DNA of 51,872 bases from Pelosinus sp. (lineage in GTDB: Bacteria > Bacillota > Negativicutes > DSM-13327). The notes beneath the pieces are model-generated. The model saw only the letters and a program-made list of their open reading frames with translations, was not told where the DNA came from and did no database searches. Location of the stretch: positions 1 to 51,872 of the forward strand of contig JARBUM010000014.1 in NCBI GenBank assembly GCA_029239675.1. Reading direction: 5' to 3'. Both the position numbers and the translations under genes were made by a program. Below, in pieces: positions 35,740 through 43,486 of this stretch. Every line of letters starts with the position of its first letter. Position 1 is the first letter of the stretch.

Positions 35740-36284
35740 AATAGTTACTCCCTTATCTTTTTATTTATTATATTATTATACTATCACAAAATAGTATGCA
35801 GCGTAATTTGTAAAATTCAGATAAACAACAACCACTTAGCACCGGTGGTTTTTGATCTGATAAAAAAACCTCAGACAATTTTCCAACCTCACACTTCATA
35901 TGCAAGGTCTCTACGCTATAACTATTTACTATAAAATATAAATTCCCGCACGTTTTACAAGATTTATGTGCCGAAACCGATGATCACTCTCCACGAATAT
36001 CCTAAATGCTATAGTAAATATCTCTGCTCTTCCCTTAGTAAGGGATAACTTATTTTGAAGTTGCTATTATCCAATCCTTCGTTCTAGGTGGGAAAAGGGC
36101 TGGTATACATTATGTAAGAGAGGGGAAGCTATTTATACTAGCCTATTCAAGGGAAGACAACTGATTGATTTGTATTCCCTCTCTCAGCAAGGCAGAGAGA
36201 GGGAAAATCCTGGATATAATACTACATTGAAAAGAATATAATTACTCATTATTCTTTTGACTTTATTGCCAAGGAGAATTAGTG
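35740..36284. other. Long intergenic region with one hairpin
   Basis: This 545-nt divergent region has no credible gene. One 11-bp inverted repeat, TTCCCTCTCTC with its complement around a nine-base loop (36175-36205), lies about 80 nt before the next start codon. No T-run follows, so a leader structure or operator is possible. Confidence 0.4.
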
Positions 36285-37526
36285 ATGAGCGACAGCTACA
36301 CTCCACGCAGAAAGAGGTTAGACCTATCAAGATTCGATACTATGCAAATGCATGTTCGGCATCCATTGATAGCCCTATGGTGGGCAGCATCATTTGCTGG
36401 TTTTGGACAGATGATGGCAGGCAGTTATGTAAAAGGTTACCTGCTGGTGATTTTGGAAATCTTCATTAATATGCAAGCGCATTTAAATCTGGCAATCGTC
36501 TATTCATTCACTGGTCATTTCGAAATGGCTAAAGCGGCTTTGAATACTAGATGGCTTCTAGGCTATGTTCTCGTTTATATTTACGGTATATGGGATTCTT
36601 ACAACCTTACCGTGAACACCAATAAGTTGGCAGTGCTTGCCTCCAGAGAAAAAGCTCCCATTGATGTATTCAAAATGATACCATTCAGCATTAACTACCT
36701 AGACAAAAGGGTCCCTTGGGTTAGCGTCTTCTGGAGCTTTGTGCTGCCGGGATTAGGACATATGTATGTACTTAGAATGGTTACCGGCTATTTCTTAATC
36801 CTCTTTTGGTTTCTCTGTGCCTACTATTCGAGAATATTCGAGGTCCTGCATTTTACATTAATGGGGGAATTCAGGCAAGCTATAGCTGTCGCTGATTTCC
36901 AGTGGTTATTATTCATGCCTTCGATTTACGGATATTCAGCTTACGAAGCCTATTCGTCTACAGTAGAATTAAATAAAATATTTGATATAGAACTGCGTGA
37001 ATTTCTCCAGAAAAGATATCAATTGTTTGCTCTTGAACTTCCTATCTCAAAAACGGAGGAGTCGACAGAAGTGTTAATAACAGCAACCTTTGACCATTCA
37101 CAATTTGTTGAACTGGCAGTAACGGAGTTAGAAGAGAAAGGTATTACCAAAGAAAAGATATTAGCGATCCCTCTTGTACAGGAGCATAAGGACTTTGCAA
37201 TTTTAGATACCATCCATCGAGCAGATGGGGTAAGTATATTCGATACTGCCTCAGTGTTTGCTACCGCAGGCATGACCCTAGGGGTAATCTATGGCTTTAT
37301 CTGGTACTGGGGTCCAATAATCTGGGGACTAATTGGGTTATTTATAGGAGCAACTATGGGATTTACGTTGGATTATCTATTAACAAAGAGAAAGGTGTCT
37401 GCTCAGAGAAAGGCTAAGGTATCTGAACTGGTGTTAATCATCAGCTGCGATAAAACGCAAGGTGATTTGGTGGAGAAAGTTCTGCGTAATAATACTGCTT
37501 TCGGCGTTGGTGTAGTGAAGTTTTAA
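36285..37526 (+). CDS. Membrane protein with duplicated N-terminal module
   Basis: The 413-residue protein contains an internal duplication. Residues of about 25-120 and 145-235 share a pattern: W, SF, GxGHM/GFGQM, G-Y-hydrophobic helix, a loop with F-A, then WLL, YxYxxW/YxxY and a tail with NK. Each copy has two to three membrane helices and recalls TM2-like domains. After a soluble stretch (VLITATFDHSQFVELAV) there is a glycine-rich helical hairpin (IWGLIGLFIGATMGFTLDYL) and an end that returns to the same ferredoxin-like pattern (SELVLIISCD), as in DUF1269-like stress proteins. AAGGAGA supports ATG 36285 over a GTG three bases earlier. Function unknown. Confidence 0.75.
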   Translation: MSDSYTPRRKRLDLSRFDTMQMHVRHPLIALWWAASFAGFGQMMAGSYVKGYLLVILEIFINMQAHLNLAIVYSFTGHFEMAKAALNTRWLLGYVLVYIYGIWDSYNLTVNTNKLAVLASREKAPIDVFKMIPFSINYLDKRVPWVSVFWSFVLPGLGHMYVLRMVTGYFLILFWFLCAYYSRIFEVLHFTLMGEFRQAIAVADFQWLLFMPSIYGYSAYEAYSSTVELNKIFDIELREFLQKRYQLFALELPISKTEESTEVLITATFDHSQFVELAVTELEEKGITKEKILAIPLVQEHKDFAILDTIHRADGVSIFDTASVFATAGMTLGVIYGFIWYWGPIIWGLIGLFIGATMGFTLDYLLTKRKVSAQRKAKVSELVLIISCDKTQGDLVEKVLRNNTAFGVGVVKF

Positions 37527-37574
37527 TGGCGCGTAACCTTCTAAGTGGCATCAAATACTGCTAGGTCCAAAAAA

Positions 37575-37612
37575 TAAGCACGATTTGTCATTTTACTGAC
37601 AAATCGTGCTTA
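37575..37612. terminator. Bidirectional terminator
   Basis: A perfect 16-bp stem starting TAAGCACGATTTGTCA with a six-base loop sits between convergent genes. AT-rich tails flank both sides. Confidence 0.8.
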
Positions 37613-37629
37613 CTTATACATAATTGAAA

Positions 37630-39021
37630 TTATTCCGGATTCACTTCAGGTATATCCTGATTGTAAGTCTTTGTATCAATCTCATTCATTATTCGACTAG
37701 TAGCAACGCCGGCGATCATGGCACCGCTTACGTTCAGCGCAGTTCTTCCCATATCAATTAATGGTTCAATGGCTATCAGCAAACCAACGATCCCCACTGG
37801 CAAGCCCATGGTAGAAAGCACGATCAAGGCTGCAAAGGTTGCACCGCCCCCAACACCAGCAATTCCAAAAGAACCGATAGCGACAATAATCACAAGCTTA
37901 ACCAAGAAGGCGAGATCAAGAGGGTTAATTCCCACTGTAGGAGCAACCATCACTGCCAGCATTGCTGGGTATATACCAGCGCAACCATTCTGTCCAATGC
38001 TTACTCCGAAAGAGGCTGACAAATTTGCATAACCTGAAGGAACTCCTAACTTATTAATCAGTGCTTCGATCGTGAGCGGAAGCGTTCCCGCACTCGTCCG
38101 GGATGTAAATGCAAAAACCAGTACAGGTATGACCTTTTTGACATAAGTAATAGGATTGAATCCCATCAAAAAGAGTATTATCAAATGTACTATAAACATA
38201 ATGATAAGTGCTACATAAGAAGCAATTACAAATTGAATTAATTTATAAATATCAGCATAATTACTGGTAGACACAAATTTAGTCATCAACGCCAACACTC
38301 CATAGGGCGTCAATATCAATACAAAATCTACAAGTTTCATCACGATATCATTTGCTGTCTGAACTGCCTTCACGAAAAATTCCGCTGATTGCGGTTTCGT
38401 TTTTTTAATACCCAATACGGCAATACCAATCAGTGTTGAGAAGAAAACTACTGATAATGTATCCGCACTACCTTGACCTGTCATAGCATAAAAAGGATTT
38501 GTCGGAATGATTTCTATCAACTGCTGTTGCACAGGTTTAGTCTTAAACGAAGTAAATTTTCCTTCGACGTTTTTCGTAGCACCTAGCTCAGCCTCGCCTA
38601 CCTGCAACCCATCCGCCGTCAAATGGAAGGCTAAGGAAGAGCCTGCTCCTATCACACCCGCAATGGCAGTGGTGAATAACAGTATGCCGATGATCAGTCC
38701 TCCCACTCTACTAAGGATTCTGATATCCTTAAGATTCGTGATAGCTGATGTAATTGATACGATAATTAGGGGCATAACAATCATCTTGAGCAACCGTACA
38801 TAGCCCGATCCTATTACATCAAACCAACTATTTGATTGTTTGATGACATCTGTTGAACCACCAAAAATAGTCTGCAATACACCGCCAAATATAACGCCAA
38901 AAATAAGTCCTGTCATGACTCTTATCCCAAAACTCATACGCTTACGTTGCATATGATATAAAATATACACGATTCCAAGCATTGCTACGATATTAATGCT
39001 TACTGCTAGATAATTACTCAT
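37630..39021 (-). CDS. tcyP: L-cystine symporter, TcyP-like (DAACS family)
   Basis: The 463-residue transporter belongs to the dicarboxylate/amino acid:cation symporter family. After the first helices it has SNSWFDVIGSGYVRLLKMIVMP, then the re-entrant serine motif FAFTSRTSAGTLPLT, SIGQNGCAGIYPAMLAVMVAP and AGVGGGATFAALIVLST. The NGCAGIYPA form is typical of TcyP/YhcL cystine carriers rather than glutamate ones. AGGAG before ATG 39021 decides the start; the open frame continues upstream into a structured leader. Uptake of cystine would feed thiol and Fe-S synthesis. Regulation through the leader is discussed separately. Confidence 0.88.
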   Translation of the reverse strand: MSNYLAVSINIVAMLGIVYILYHMQRKRMSFGIRVMTGLIFGVIFGGVLQTIFGGSTDVIKQSNSWFDVIGSGYVRLLKMIVMPLIIVSITSAITNLKDIRILSRVGGLIIGILLFTTAIAGVIGAGSSLAFHLTADGLQVGEAELGATKNVEGKFTSFKTKPVQQQLIEIIPTNPFYAMTGQGSADTLSVVFFSTLIGIAVLGIKKTKPQSAEFFVKAVQTANDIVMKLVDFVLILTPYGVLALMTKFVSTSNYADIYKLIQFVIASYVALIIMFIVHLIILFLMGFNPITYVKKVIPVLVFAFTSRTSAGTLPLTIEALINKLGVPSGYANLSASFGVSIGQNGCAGIYPAMLAVMVAPTVGINPLDLAFLVKLVIIVAIGSFGIAGVGGGATFAALIVLSTMGLPVGIVGLLIAIEPLIDMGRTALNVSGAMIAGVATSRIMNEIDTKTYNQDIPEVNPE

Positions 39022-39183
39022 ATTTCTCCTACCTTCCGTAAATAAATTCATTCCTAAGGTTAAATTAGATTTCACAATGGCCTTTTAAAATACTATTGTT
39101 GATACATATCTTTCATGCATAGATAACAATTAATTTGCTGCTTTGCCCTTAAGTTATCTACCTTCTTCGTAAAAAGAAAAATA

Positions 39184-39224
39184 AAAAGGCCAAGGAAACG
39201 CCTGAGCGTTTTTTCCTTAGCCTT
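39184..39224 (-). terminator. Leader terminator (attenuator or sRNA end)
   Basis: On the minus strand AAGGC-AAGGAAAAAACGC pairs with GCGTTT-CCTT-GCCTT around a TCAG loop and is followed by TTTTTATTTTT. It lies about 30-70 nt downstream of a good promoter and about 160 nt before the transporter start codon. Confidence 0.75.
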
Positions 39225-39261
39225 CAGTTTACTGATCAGCCAATACATATTTTACTTACGT

Positions 39262-39290
39262 AGTATAACATAATCTTTTATCTGTGCCAA
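39262..39290 (-). promoter_or_regulatory. Sigma-A-type promoter of the transporter leader
   Basis: On the minus strand TTGGCA is followed by a 17-base spacer and TATACT, near consensus. Transcription would begin at about 39255 and reach the leader terminator within about 70 nt. Confidence 0.7.
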
Positions 39291-39415
39291 TATTTTTAGG
39301 GCAATTTTTATGTTTAACTTCACAATCTATAAATCAGTCCCTTTCCCCATTGCGCTCGAAAACATCTACGAAACATAATTCTCGACTAATCCGATTCAAA
39401 TTGAATTTCTTAAGT

Positions 39416-40060
39416 TTAGTTCTTATTAGCATCTTTATCATTCTCTTTCACCTCAGGCAAATGTTTGGCTGTTGGTTGAGGTATAGGAAAAAAATTTTTG
39501 GAGGATGAAAAATGAGTCGAGTTTACTTGAACTGTTTTTTCGACTATTTGAATTGTTACCCTAGACGTAATAGCCACTGCCATCACAAGAAAGAAAAAAT
39601 AGATGAAGTTCCAGTTATAGTAAGCTTTTATACCAAAAAACTGAAATCCTGGTGATATTCCAAAACTAAAGAATAAAGCCGCTAACGTCGACCATATAAG
39701 ATATTTTGACCAGGAAGAACCATATTGCTGGGCAAACATGAGCAGAATAGGAACGACTGTAAAGTCTATAGGAAAAACTCCTGGGACAATTGGAAATAAC
39801 CTTATATTGTGTTGCCAAAGGCCCATAGAAAAGCCTACGATATCGATAAACACTGCCTGTACAGCTACAAAGGAACCAAAAAGAAGAATTTCAAATGTTC
39901 TAGCTTTATCTAGTAGTTTTAACCATATTGCATAAAAGGCCACTAACAGGACCAGCGACCCCCACCATTCATATGAAAAAAGTTCCTCCGTAATATAGCG
40001 AGCCCATGTTACATCCCAAATTTGAAGTTGAAGTTGGTGAAACAGTTCATTAGAATTCAT
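39416..40060 (-). CDS. CBO0543-type membrane protein
   Basis: The 214-residue protein has about five membrane helices with Trp-rich ends (WWGSLVLLVAFYAIWLKLLD, IYFFFLVMAVAITSRVTI). The segment LFPIVPGVFPIDFTVVPILLM is typical of the CBO0543 group of spore-former membrane proteins. A polar 50-residue C-terminal tail ends in Lys/Asn/Asp. GGAGG before ATG 40060 supports that start rather than a frame opening at 40132. Function unknown. Confidence 0.65.
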   Translation of the reverse strand: MNSNELFHQLQLQIWDVTWARYITEELFSYEWWGSLVLLVAFYAIWLKLLDKARTFEILLFGSFVAVQAVFIDIVGFSMGLWQHNIRLFPIVPGVFPIDFTVVPILLMFAQQYGSSWSKYLIWSTLAALFFSFGISPGFQFFGIKAYYNWNFIYFFFLVMAVAITSRVTIQIVEKTVQVNSTHFSSSKNFFPIPQPTAKHLPEVKENDKDANKN

Positions 40061-40185
40061 AATACACCTCCATAAAATAGTTTGTGTAATTATTACCTTC
40101 AGCATGCGCTGGATATGATAAATATAAATCATCCAGCCCCTTTAGAAATCCTACATTGGCTACAAGATAATCCCATAAAACAAAA

Positions 40186-40222
40186 CCTCCACTTAGTATG
40201 TCTATTACATACTAGGTGGAGG
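40186..40222 (-). terminator. Terminator of the glutathione peroxidase gene
   Basis: A 15-bp stem (CCTCCACnTAGTATG) with a seven-base loop is followed on the minus strand by TTTTGTTTTAT. It lies 20 nt beyond the stop codon. Confidence 0.85.
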
Positions 40223-40242
40223 ATATCATCTTAGGAAAGCTG

Positions 40243-40791
40243 CTATTTTAGTAGCTTCTCAATATCGGTTTTCATACTCAACGGTGCAGTGGTTGGTTCA
40301 TAACGTCCTATCACATTCCCTTCCCGGTCAATCAGAAATTTGGTAAAATTCCATTTAACACCATTTCCTTCAAGAATTTCTGGAAACTTTTCTTGCAAAA
40401 TCCCCTGTAATTTTCCACCAATGGGATGATTCAGATCAAAACCCTTGAATGGTGCTTTCTCAGTCAAATAGTTAAATAAGGGATGGGCACTTTTCCCACG
40501 AACATCCATCTTTTCAAAGAGGGGAAATGTAACTCCATAATTAATTTGACAAAAAGTTTGTACTTCTGTGTTACTTCCTGGCTCTTGCTCTGCAAATTGA
40601 TTACTCGGAAAACCCAGAACCACCAGACCTTGTTCCTGATACATTTTATAAAGTTTTTGCAATTCTTCATATTGAGGAGTAAAGCCACATTTACTAGCCG
40701 TATTAGTAATTAATAAAATCTTACCTTTATAATCTGCTAGCGATACTTCTTTTCCATCAATAGACTTCACTTTAAAATCATAAATACTCAT
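40243..40791 (-). CDS. Glutathione peroxidase-family thiol peroxidase
   Basis: The 182-residue thioredoxin-fold peroxidase has the peroxidatic Cys in TASKCGFTPQYEEL, the Gln in GFPSNQFAEQEPG and the Trp-Asn pair in KWNFTKFLIDREG. It uses Cys in place of selenocysteine, as bacterial BsaA/GpxA do, and probably uses thioredoxin rather than glutathione. It protects an anaerobe from lipid or hydrogen peroxides. The gene stands alone with a GGGAG site and its own terminator. Confidence 0.93.
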   Translation of the reverse strand: MSIYDFKVKSIDGKEVSLADYKGKILLITNTASKCGFTPQYEELQKLYKMYQEQGLVVLGFPSNQFAEQEPGSNTEVQTFCQINYGVTFPLFEKMDVRGKSAHPLFNYLTEKAPFKGFDLNHPIGGKLQGILQEKFPEILEGNGVKWNFTKFLIDREGNVIGRYEPTTAPLSMKTDIEKLLK

Positions 40792-40975
40792 ATCTATCTA
40801 CTCCCTTTGCCTATACCTTAATTTTCCTATAGTATAAATCCAAAATCATCTTACTATACAGATTCTGCCGATTCCCTATCCCAAAATGATTATCTAAGAT
40901 GAAATATGCACTGTTTATGAAAGGTATTATGCCCTATAGTCAGTAACTGCAGGGCATCTACTTATTATTGGATTC

Positions 40976-41320
40976 TCAACAATCTCCGCAGGGCTTATTG
41001 TAATCTACCATAACTCCCACACCAAAGTGAACATATACATCTGGATAATCTGTAAGAGGCATCCAATAACCGATAATCGTTTTTCCTCCAACTTCGCTTT
41101 TCGAGTATGTTGTTTGTTTTGTTGCTATAGCCTGATTAGCCAAGCAACCTTTATGCCGCTCTGGTCCACCCAACTCTGAGCACTTTACTCCTACTACTCC
41201 CCCAACTTTACTACAGGCAACATTTACAGCCAATATCTCGCGATTTTTATGTATCAGCATAACTGCCTCGGGGAAATTATCCCACATCATATGAAAAGCT
41301 TCTATTACTTTTGCATCCAT
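40976..41320 (-). CDS. Cys-rich PAS-like small protein
   Basis: The 114-residue product looks like a lone PAS domain: WDNFPEAVMLIHKNREILAVN opens it and DYPDVYVHFGVGVMVDYN closes it. Five Cys (about residues 36, 47, 59, 111 and 114) and His56 are unusual for a PAS domain; KCSELGGPERHKGC and the terminal CGDC could hold a metal, Fe-S cluster or heme. No output domain is attached, so it would act as a redox or ligand sensor through a partner, by inference. GGGGGA lies 8 nt before ATG 41320. The start of the sigma factor pair lies 70 nt upstream. Confidence 0.65.
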   Translation of the reverse strand: MDAKVIEAFHMMWDNFPEAVMLIHKNREILAVNVACSKVGGVVGVKCSELGGPERHKGCLANQAIATKQTTYSKSEVGGKTIIGYWMPLTDYPDVYVHFGVGVMVDYNKPCGDC

Positions 41321-41389
41321 TATTTTTATCCCCCTACTATTTTGATTCCTGAATATACTCTCTATCACTTTATTTCCAAAACTACTTTC

Positions 41390-41719
41390 TTACGATTTTA
41401 CAATTGTCTCCTCCCCTTCATTTTCCCCAATTATCTCCTGTCCATCCTTGTTCTGTGACGTATGGCATTTGTCAAAAGCGTGTCCATGCTTACCATATCC
41501 TCGAGTTCCGAAAAGCAATCGGCTTAAAACAACTAGGCCAGCTCCTTGCCAAAAAGTAATTTCCTTTAATCCAAATATATCAGGCATTAAAAAATTCCAT
41601 AACAGCATGACAAAATAGCCAAAAATAAAACCAAAAGCAATTGCCATTCCTATACCTGCCAAAACATGAATTACAATAAGTTTTCCTTTTGATTTACATG
41701 GAATATAATTAGCATTCAT
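41390..41719 (-). CDS. Small two-helix membrane protein paired with ECF sigma factor
   Basis: The 109-residue protein has two membrane helices (about residues 17-42 and 55-70), the link WNFLMPDIFGLKEITFWQ, and a cytoplasmic, charged C-terminal tail with His and Cys (GYGKHGHAFDKC). Proteins with a central FWQxxGLxxLSRxLFG motif commonly follow ECF sigma genes; their role is not settled, and some may be anti-sigma partners. It starts 13 nt after the sigma stop codon. GGAGG is 8 nt before ATG 41719; a TTG six bases earlier would be too close to it. Confidence 0.7.
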   Translation of the reverse strand: MNANYIPCKSKGKLIVIHVLAGIGMAIAFGFIFGYFVMLLWNFLMPDIFGLKEITFWQGAGLVVLSRLLFGTRGYGKHGHAFDKCHTSQNKDGQEIIGENEGEETIVKS

Positions 41720-41732
41720 ATGCAAAACCTCC

Positions 41733-42266
41733 TCATACTACATCTTTAAGTAACATTTTCAATACCTTCGTCGCTCTACTTTTTCGAGACAATAACGTCC
41801 CTATAGGCTCTCCCCATTTTGCAGATAGTTCTTTAAAGGTATATCCTTCTATTTCCGTAGCAATCCATACTGCCCGTTGCTTTGGTTCAAGCTTCATAAT
41901 TGCGGCCCGAAGTTGCTCCCGTAATTCTTCTTTCTGTAACTTCATTTCAATGTCTGCATGAGTGTCCATGAGCATTTCTAGAACAGCTACACCTGAAACC
42001 CCATCAATTTTATCTAATGAAATCTGCCTAGAGGAATTCCTGCGATGATCTGTCATTCTATTTTTTATGGAGCGATACATATATGCAAGGACGTTTTCTA
42101 TATGATACTGAATATCTACTTTGTTATATACATTAAATATCACGTCAGCCACGATATCTTCAGCATCCATATCTGAGATATCTGTCATCTTACGTTTTAC
42201 ATATTGTAAAAACCGATTCCGCTCATTAACAATGATGTCGATTATATCCTTTTGTTGATCATACAT
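41733..42266 (-). CDS. ECF-type RNA polymerase sigma factor
   Basis: The 177-residue protein has sigma region 2 (MDAEDIVADVIFNVYNKV to YMYRSIKNRMTDHRR) and region 4 (LEPKQRAVWIATEIEGYTF then ELSAKWGEPIGTLLSRKSRA). Region 3 is absent, which defines the ECF group. It is followed by a small membrane protein that may control it. The start is uncertain: ATG 42266 has GAGGGG 12 bases upstream, while a TTG at 42299 opens a longer frame without a ribosome site. ECF factors often control their own promoter, but I could not identify it. Confidence 0.88.
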   Translation of the reverse strand: MYDQQKDIIDIIVNERNRFLQYVKRKMTDISDMDAEDIVADVIFNVYNKVDIQYHIENVLAYMYRSIKNRMTDHRRNSSRQISLDKIDGVSGVAVLEMLMDTHADIEMKLQKEELREQLRAAIMKLEPKQRAVWIATEIEGYTFKELSAKWGEPIGTLLSRKSRATKVLKMLLKDVV

Positions 42267-42468
42267 AACATTTGAATTCCCCTCACACCTATAACCCAAT
42301 GCATTTAAAATGCGCTCATTCTTTTATCAGCTAATTTTCTTCTACTATTAATGACGAGATAATCCCCAGTTTATTGCATGGAAGATGCATTTTTTTATTT
42401 TACCATGAATTTACTGAGCCTCTTTAGCAACGAGCTGGACTCTCATCAACCCCCTACAAAGTAAAAAA

Positions 42469-42485
42469 GCCACAAAATTTGTGGC
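42469..42485 (-). terminator. Terminator of the YjdM-like gene
   Basis: A compact GCCACAAA stem is followed on the minus strand by TTTTTTAC, 25 nt past the stop codon. Confidence 0.75.
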
Positions 42486-42509
42486 CTCATAAGTATACAT
42501 GTCAACTAT

Positions 42510-42851
42510 TTATATCTTTTTAACAAACTCAGATTTCAATTTCATCGCTCCAAAACCGTCAATATGGCAATCAATATCATGATCTCCATCAACCAAGCGT
42601 ATGTTTTTTACCTTTGTGCCTATTTTTATGGATGATGAACTTCCCTTTACTTTAAGGTCCTTGATTACTGATACTGAATCACCATCGCTTAAGACATTTC
42701 CATTGGCATCTTTGATAATCTTTTTTTCTTCACTATTTTCGGTCTCTGATCCTAAAGTCCACTCATGGGCACATTCTGGACAAACCAGAAGATTTCCGTC
42801 TTCATAAGTGTATTCTGAATTACATTTTGGACAATTTGGCAAAGTAGGCAT
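42510..42851 (-). CDS. yjdM: YjdM/PhnA zinc-ribbon protein
   Basis: The 113-residue protein matches YjdM (formerly PhnA) closely. A zinc ribbon ([21 protein letters not shown]) is followed by a small SH3-like domain with [17 protein letters not shown] and [16 protein letters not shown]. The family is widespread and not firmly characterised; early links to phosphonate use are doubtful. ATG 42851 fits the E. coli N-terminus, with GGAG 11 bases upstream; the frame extends to 42872. Confidence 0.9.
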   Translation of the reverse strand: MPTLPNCPKCNSEYTYEDGNLLVCPECAHEWTLGSETENSEEKKIIKDANGNVLSDGDSVSVIKDLKVKGSSSSIKIGTKVKNIRLVDGDHDIDCHIDGFGAMKLKSEFVKKI

Positions 42852-42965
42852 AATTTCATTTTCTCCATTCATTATTGTTAATTTCTAATATATAAGGATT
42901 ATTTCCAATTTCCTTTTAACAACTTCGTAAGAATAACAATTACGAACTTGAAATTTATAAGAAAA

Positions 42966-42985
42966 GACTTGGTTTCGACCAAGTC
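42966..42985 (-). terminator. Terminator hairpin
   Basis: An eight-base perfect stem GACTTGGT with a TTCG/CGAA loop is followed on the minus strand by TTTTCTTAT. It lies 20 nt downstream of the small gene ending at 43006. Confidence 0.7.
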
Positions 42986-43005
42986 CTCAGACGAAGGTCG
43001 AAGCC

Positions 43006-43173
43006 TTAGTCGTTCTTACTTGGAATAGAGAAAGTGATATACTTTCTGATTCCGCAAAAAAAAGCATATAGGAACTCCCTATATGCTAATATACTACCAT
43101 AGTTTTCTCGTATTGACAAACCTTCATAGGAGCTCTCCAGTGTTGTTCCTTTTATTGGTTCTTCTTTAGTCAT
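43006..43173 (-). CDS. Short hypothetical protein
   Basis: The 55-residue frame (starting MTKEEPIKG) has GAGG nine bases upstream and a terminator directly downstream, which supports expression. The product is mixed polar and aromatic with one Cys and no clear helix or family. A longer frame begins at 43209. I cannot say what it does, and it could be spurious. Confidence 0.4.
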   Translation of the reverse strand: MTKEEPIKGTTLESSYEGLSIRENYGSILAYREFLYAFFCGIRKYITFSIPSKND

Positions 43174-43265
43174 ATGCCACTGCCTCATATAAATTAAATT
43201 CCTTTCCATTGCCTATTCACTTTCATCTTAGGATAAACTATATTCAATTATTAGGAGGTGATGTT

Positions 43266-43424
43266 GTGGATAAGAATGTAATCGATGGCTCATATACCCG
43301 TTATCGAATGCCTACTGAAGAAGACCTAGTTAATGGGAATATCCAGAAAGAAGCACCTGACGAAAGTAATAAAAAAAGTAGCATATCGGAATCCTATGTC
43401 ATAAAACATAATACGGTAAAGTAA
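43266..43424 (+). CDS. Small hydrophilic protein
   Basis: The 52-residue product begins at GTG 43266, seven bases after AGGAGG. It is highly charged (DLVNGNIQKEAPDESNKKSS) and lacks a signal or membrane helix; it is probably unfolded or part of a complex. A hairpin terminator lies 9 nt after the stop codon. Ribosome site and terminator support a real gene, but no family is recognised. Confidence 0.6.
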   Translation: MDKNVIDGSYTRYRMPTEEDLVNGNIQKEAPDESNKKSSISESYVIKHNTVK

Positions 43425-43432
43425 TCAACGTT

Positions 43433-43451
43433 AGCTCTCCTTAGGAGAGCT
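43433..43451 (+). terminator. Terminator of the small hydrophilic gene
   Basis: AGCTCTCC and its complement with a three-base loop are followed by TTTTTTAATA on the plus strand. Confidence 0.85.
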
Positions 43452-43486
43452 TTTTTAATAGGATAAGCAGGACTTACGATTCCACG

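Noticed and set aside
39093-39248. 51-codon frame in the transporter leader
   Set aside because: It runs through a strong terminator and lacks a ribosome site, so a noncoding leader is more likely.
40929-40957. ATGCCCT inverted repeat near the end of the PAS-like gene
   Set aside because: Only a seven-base stem with a 15-base loop and no T-run; too weak to call a terminator.
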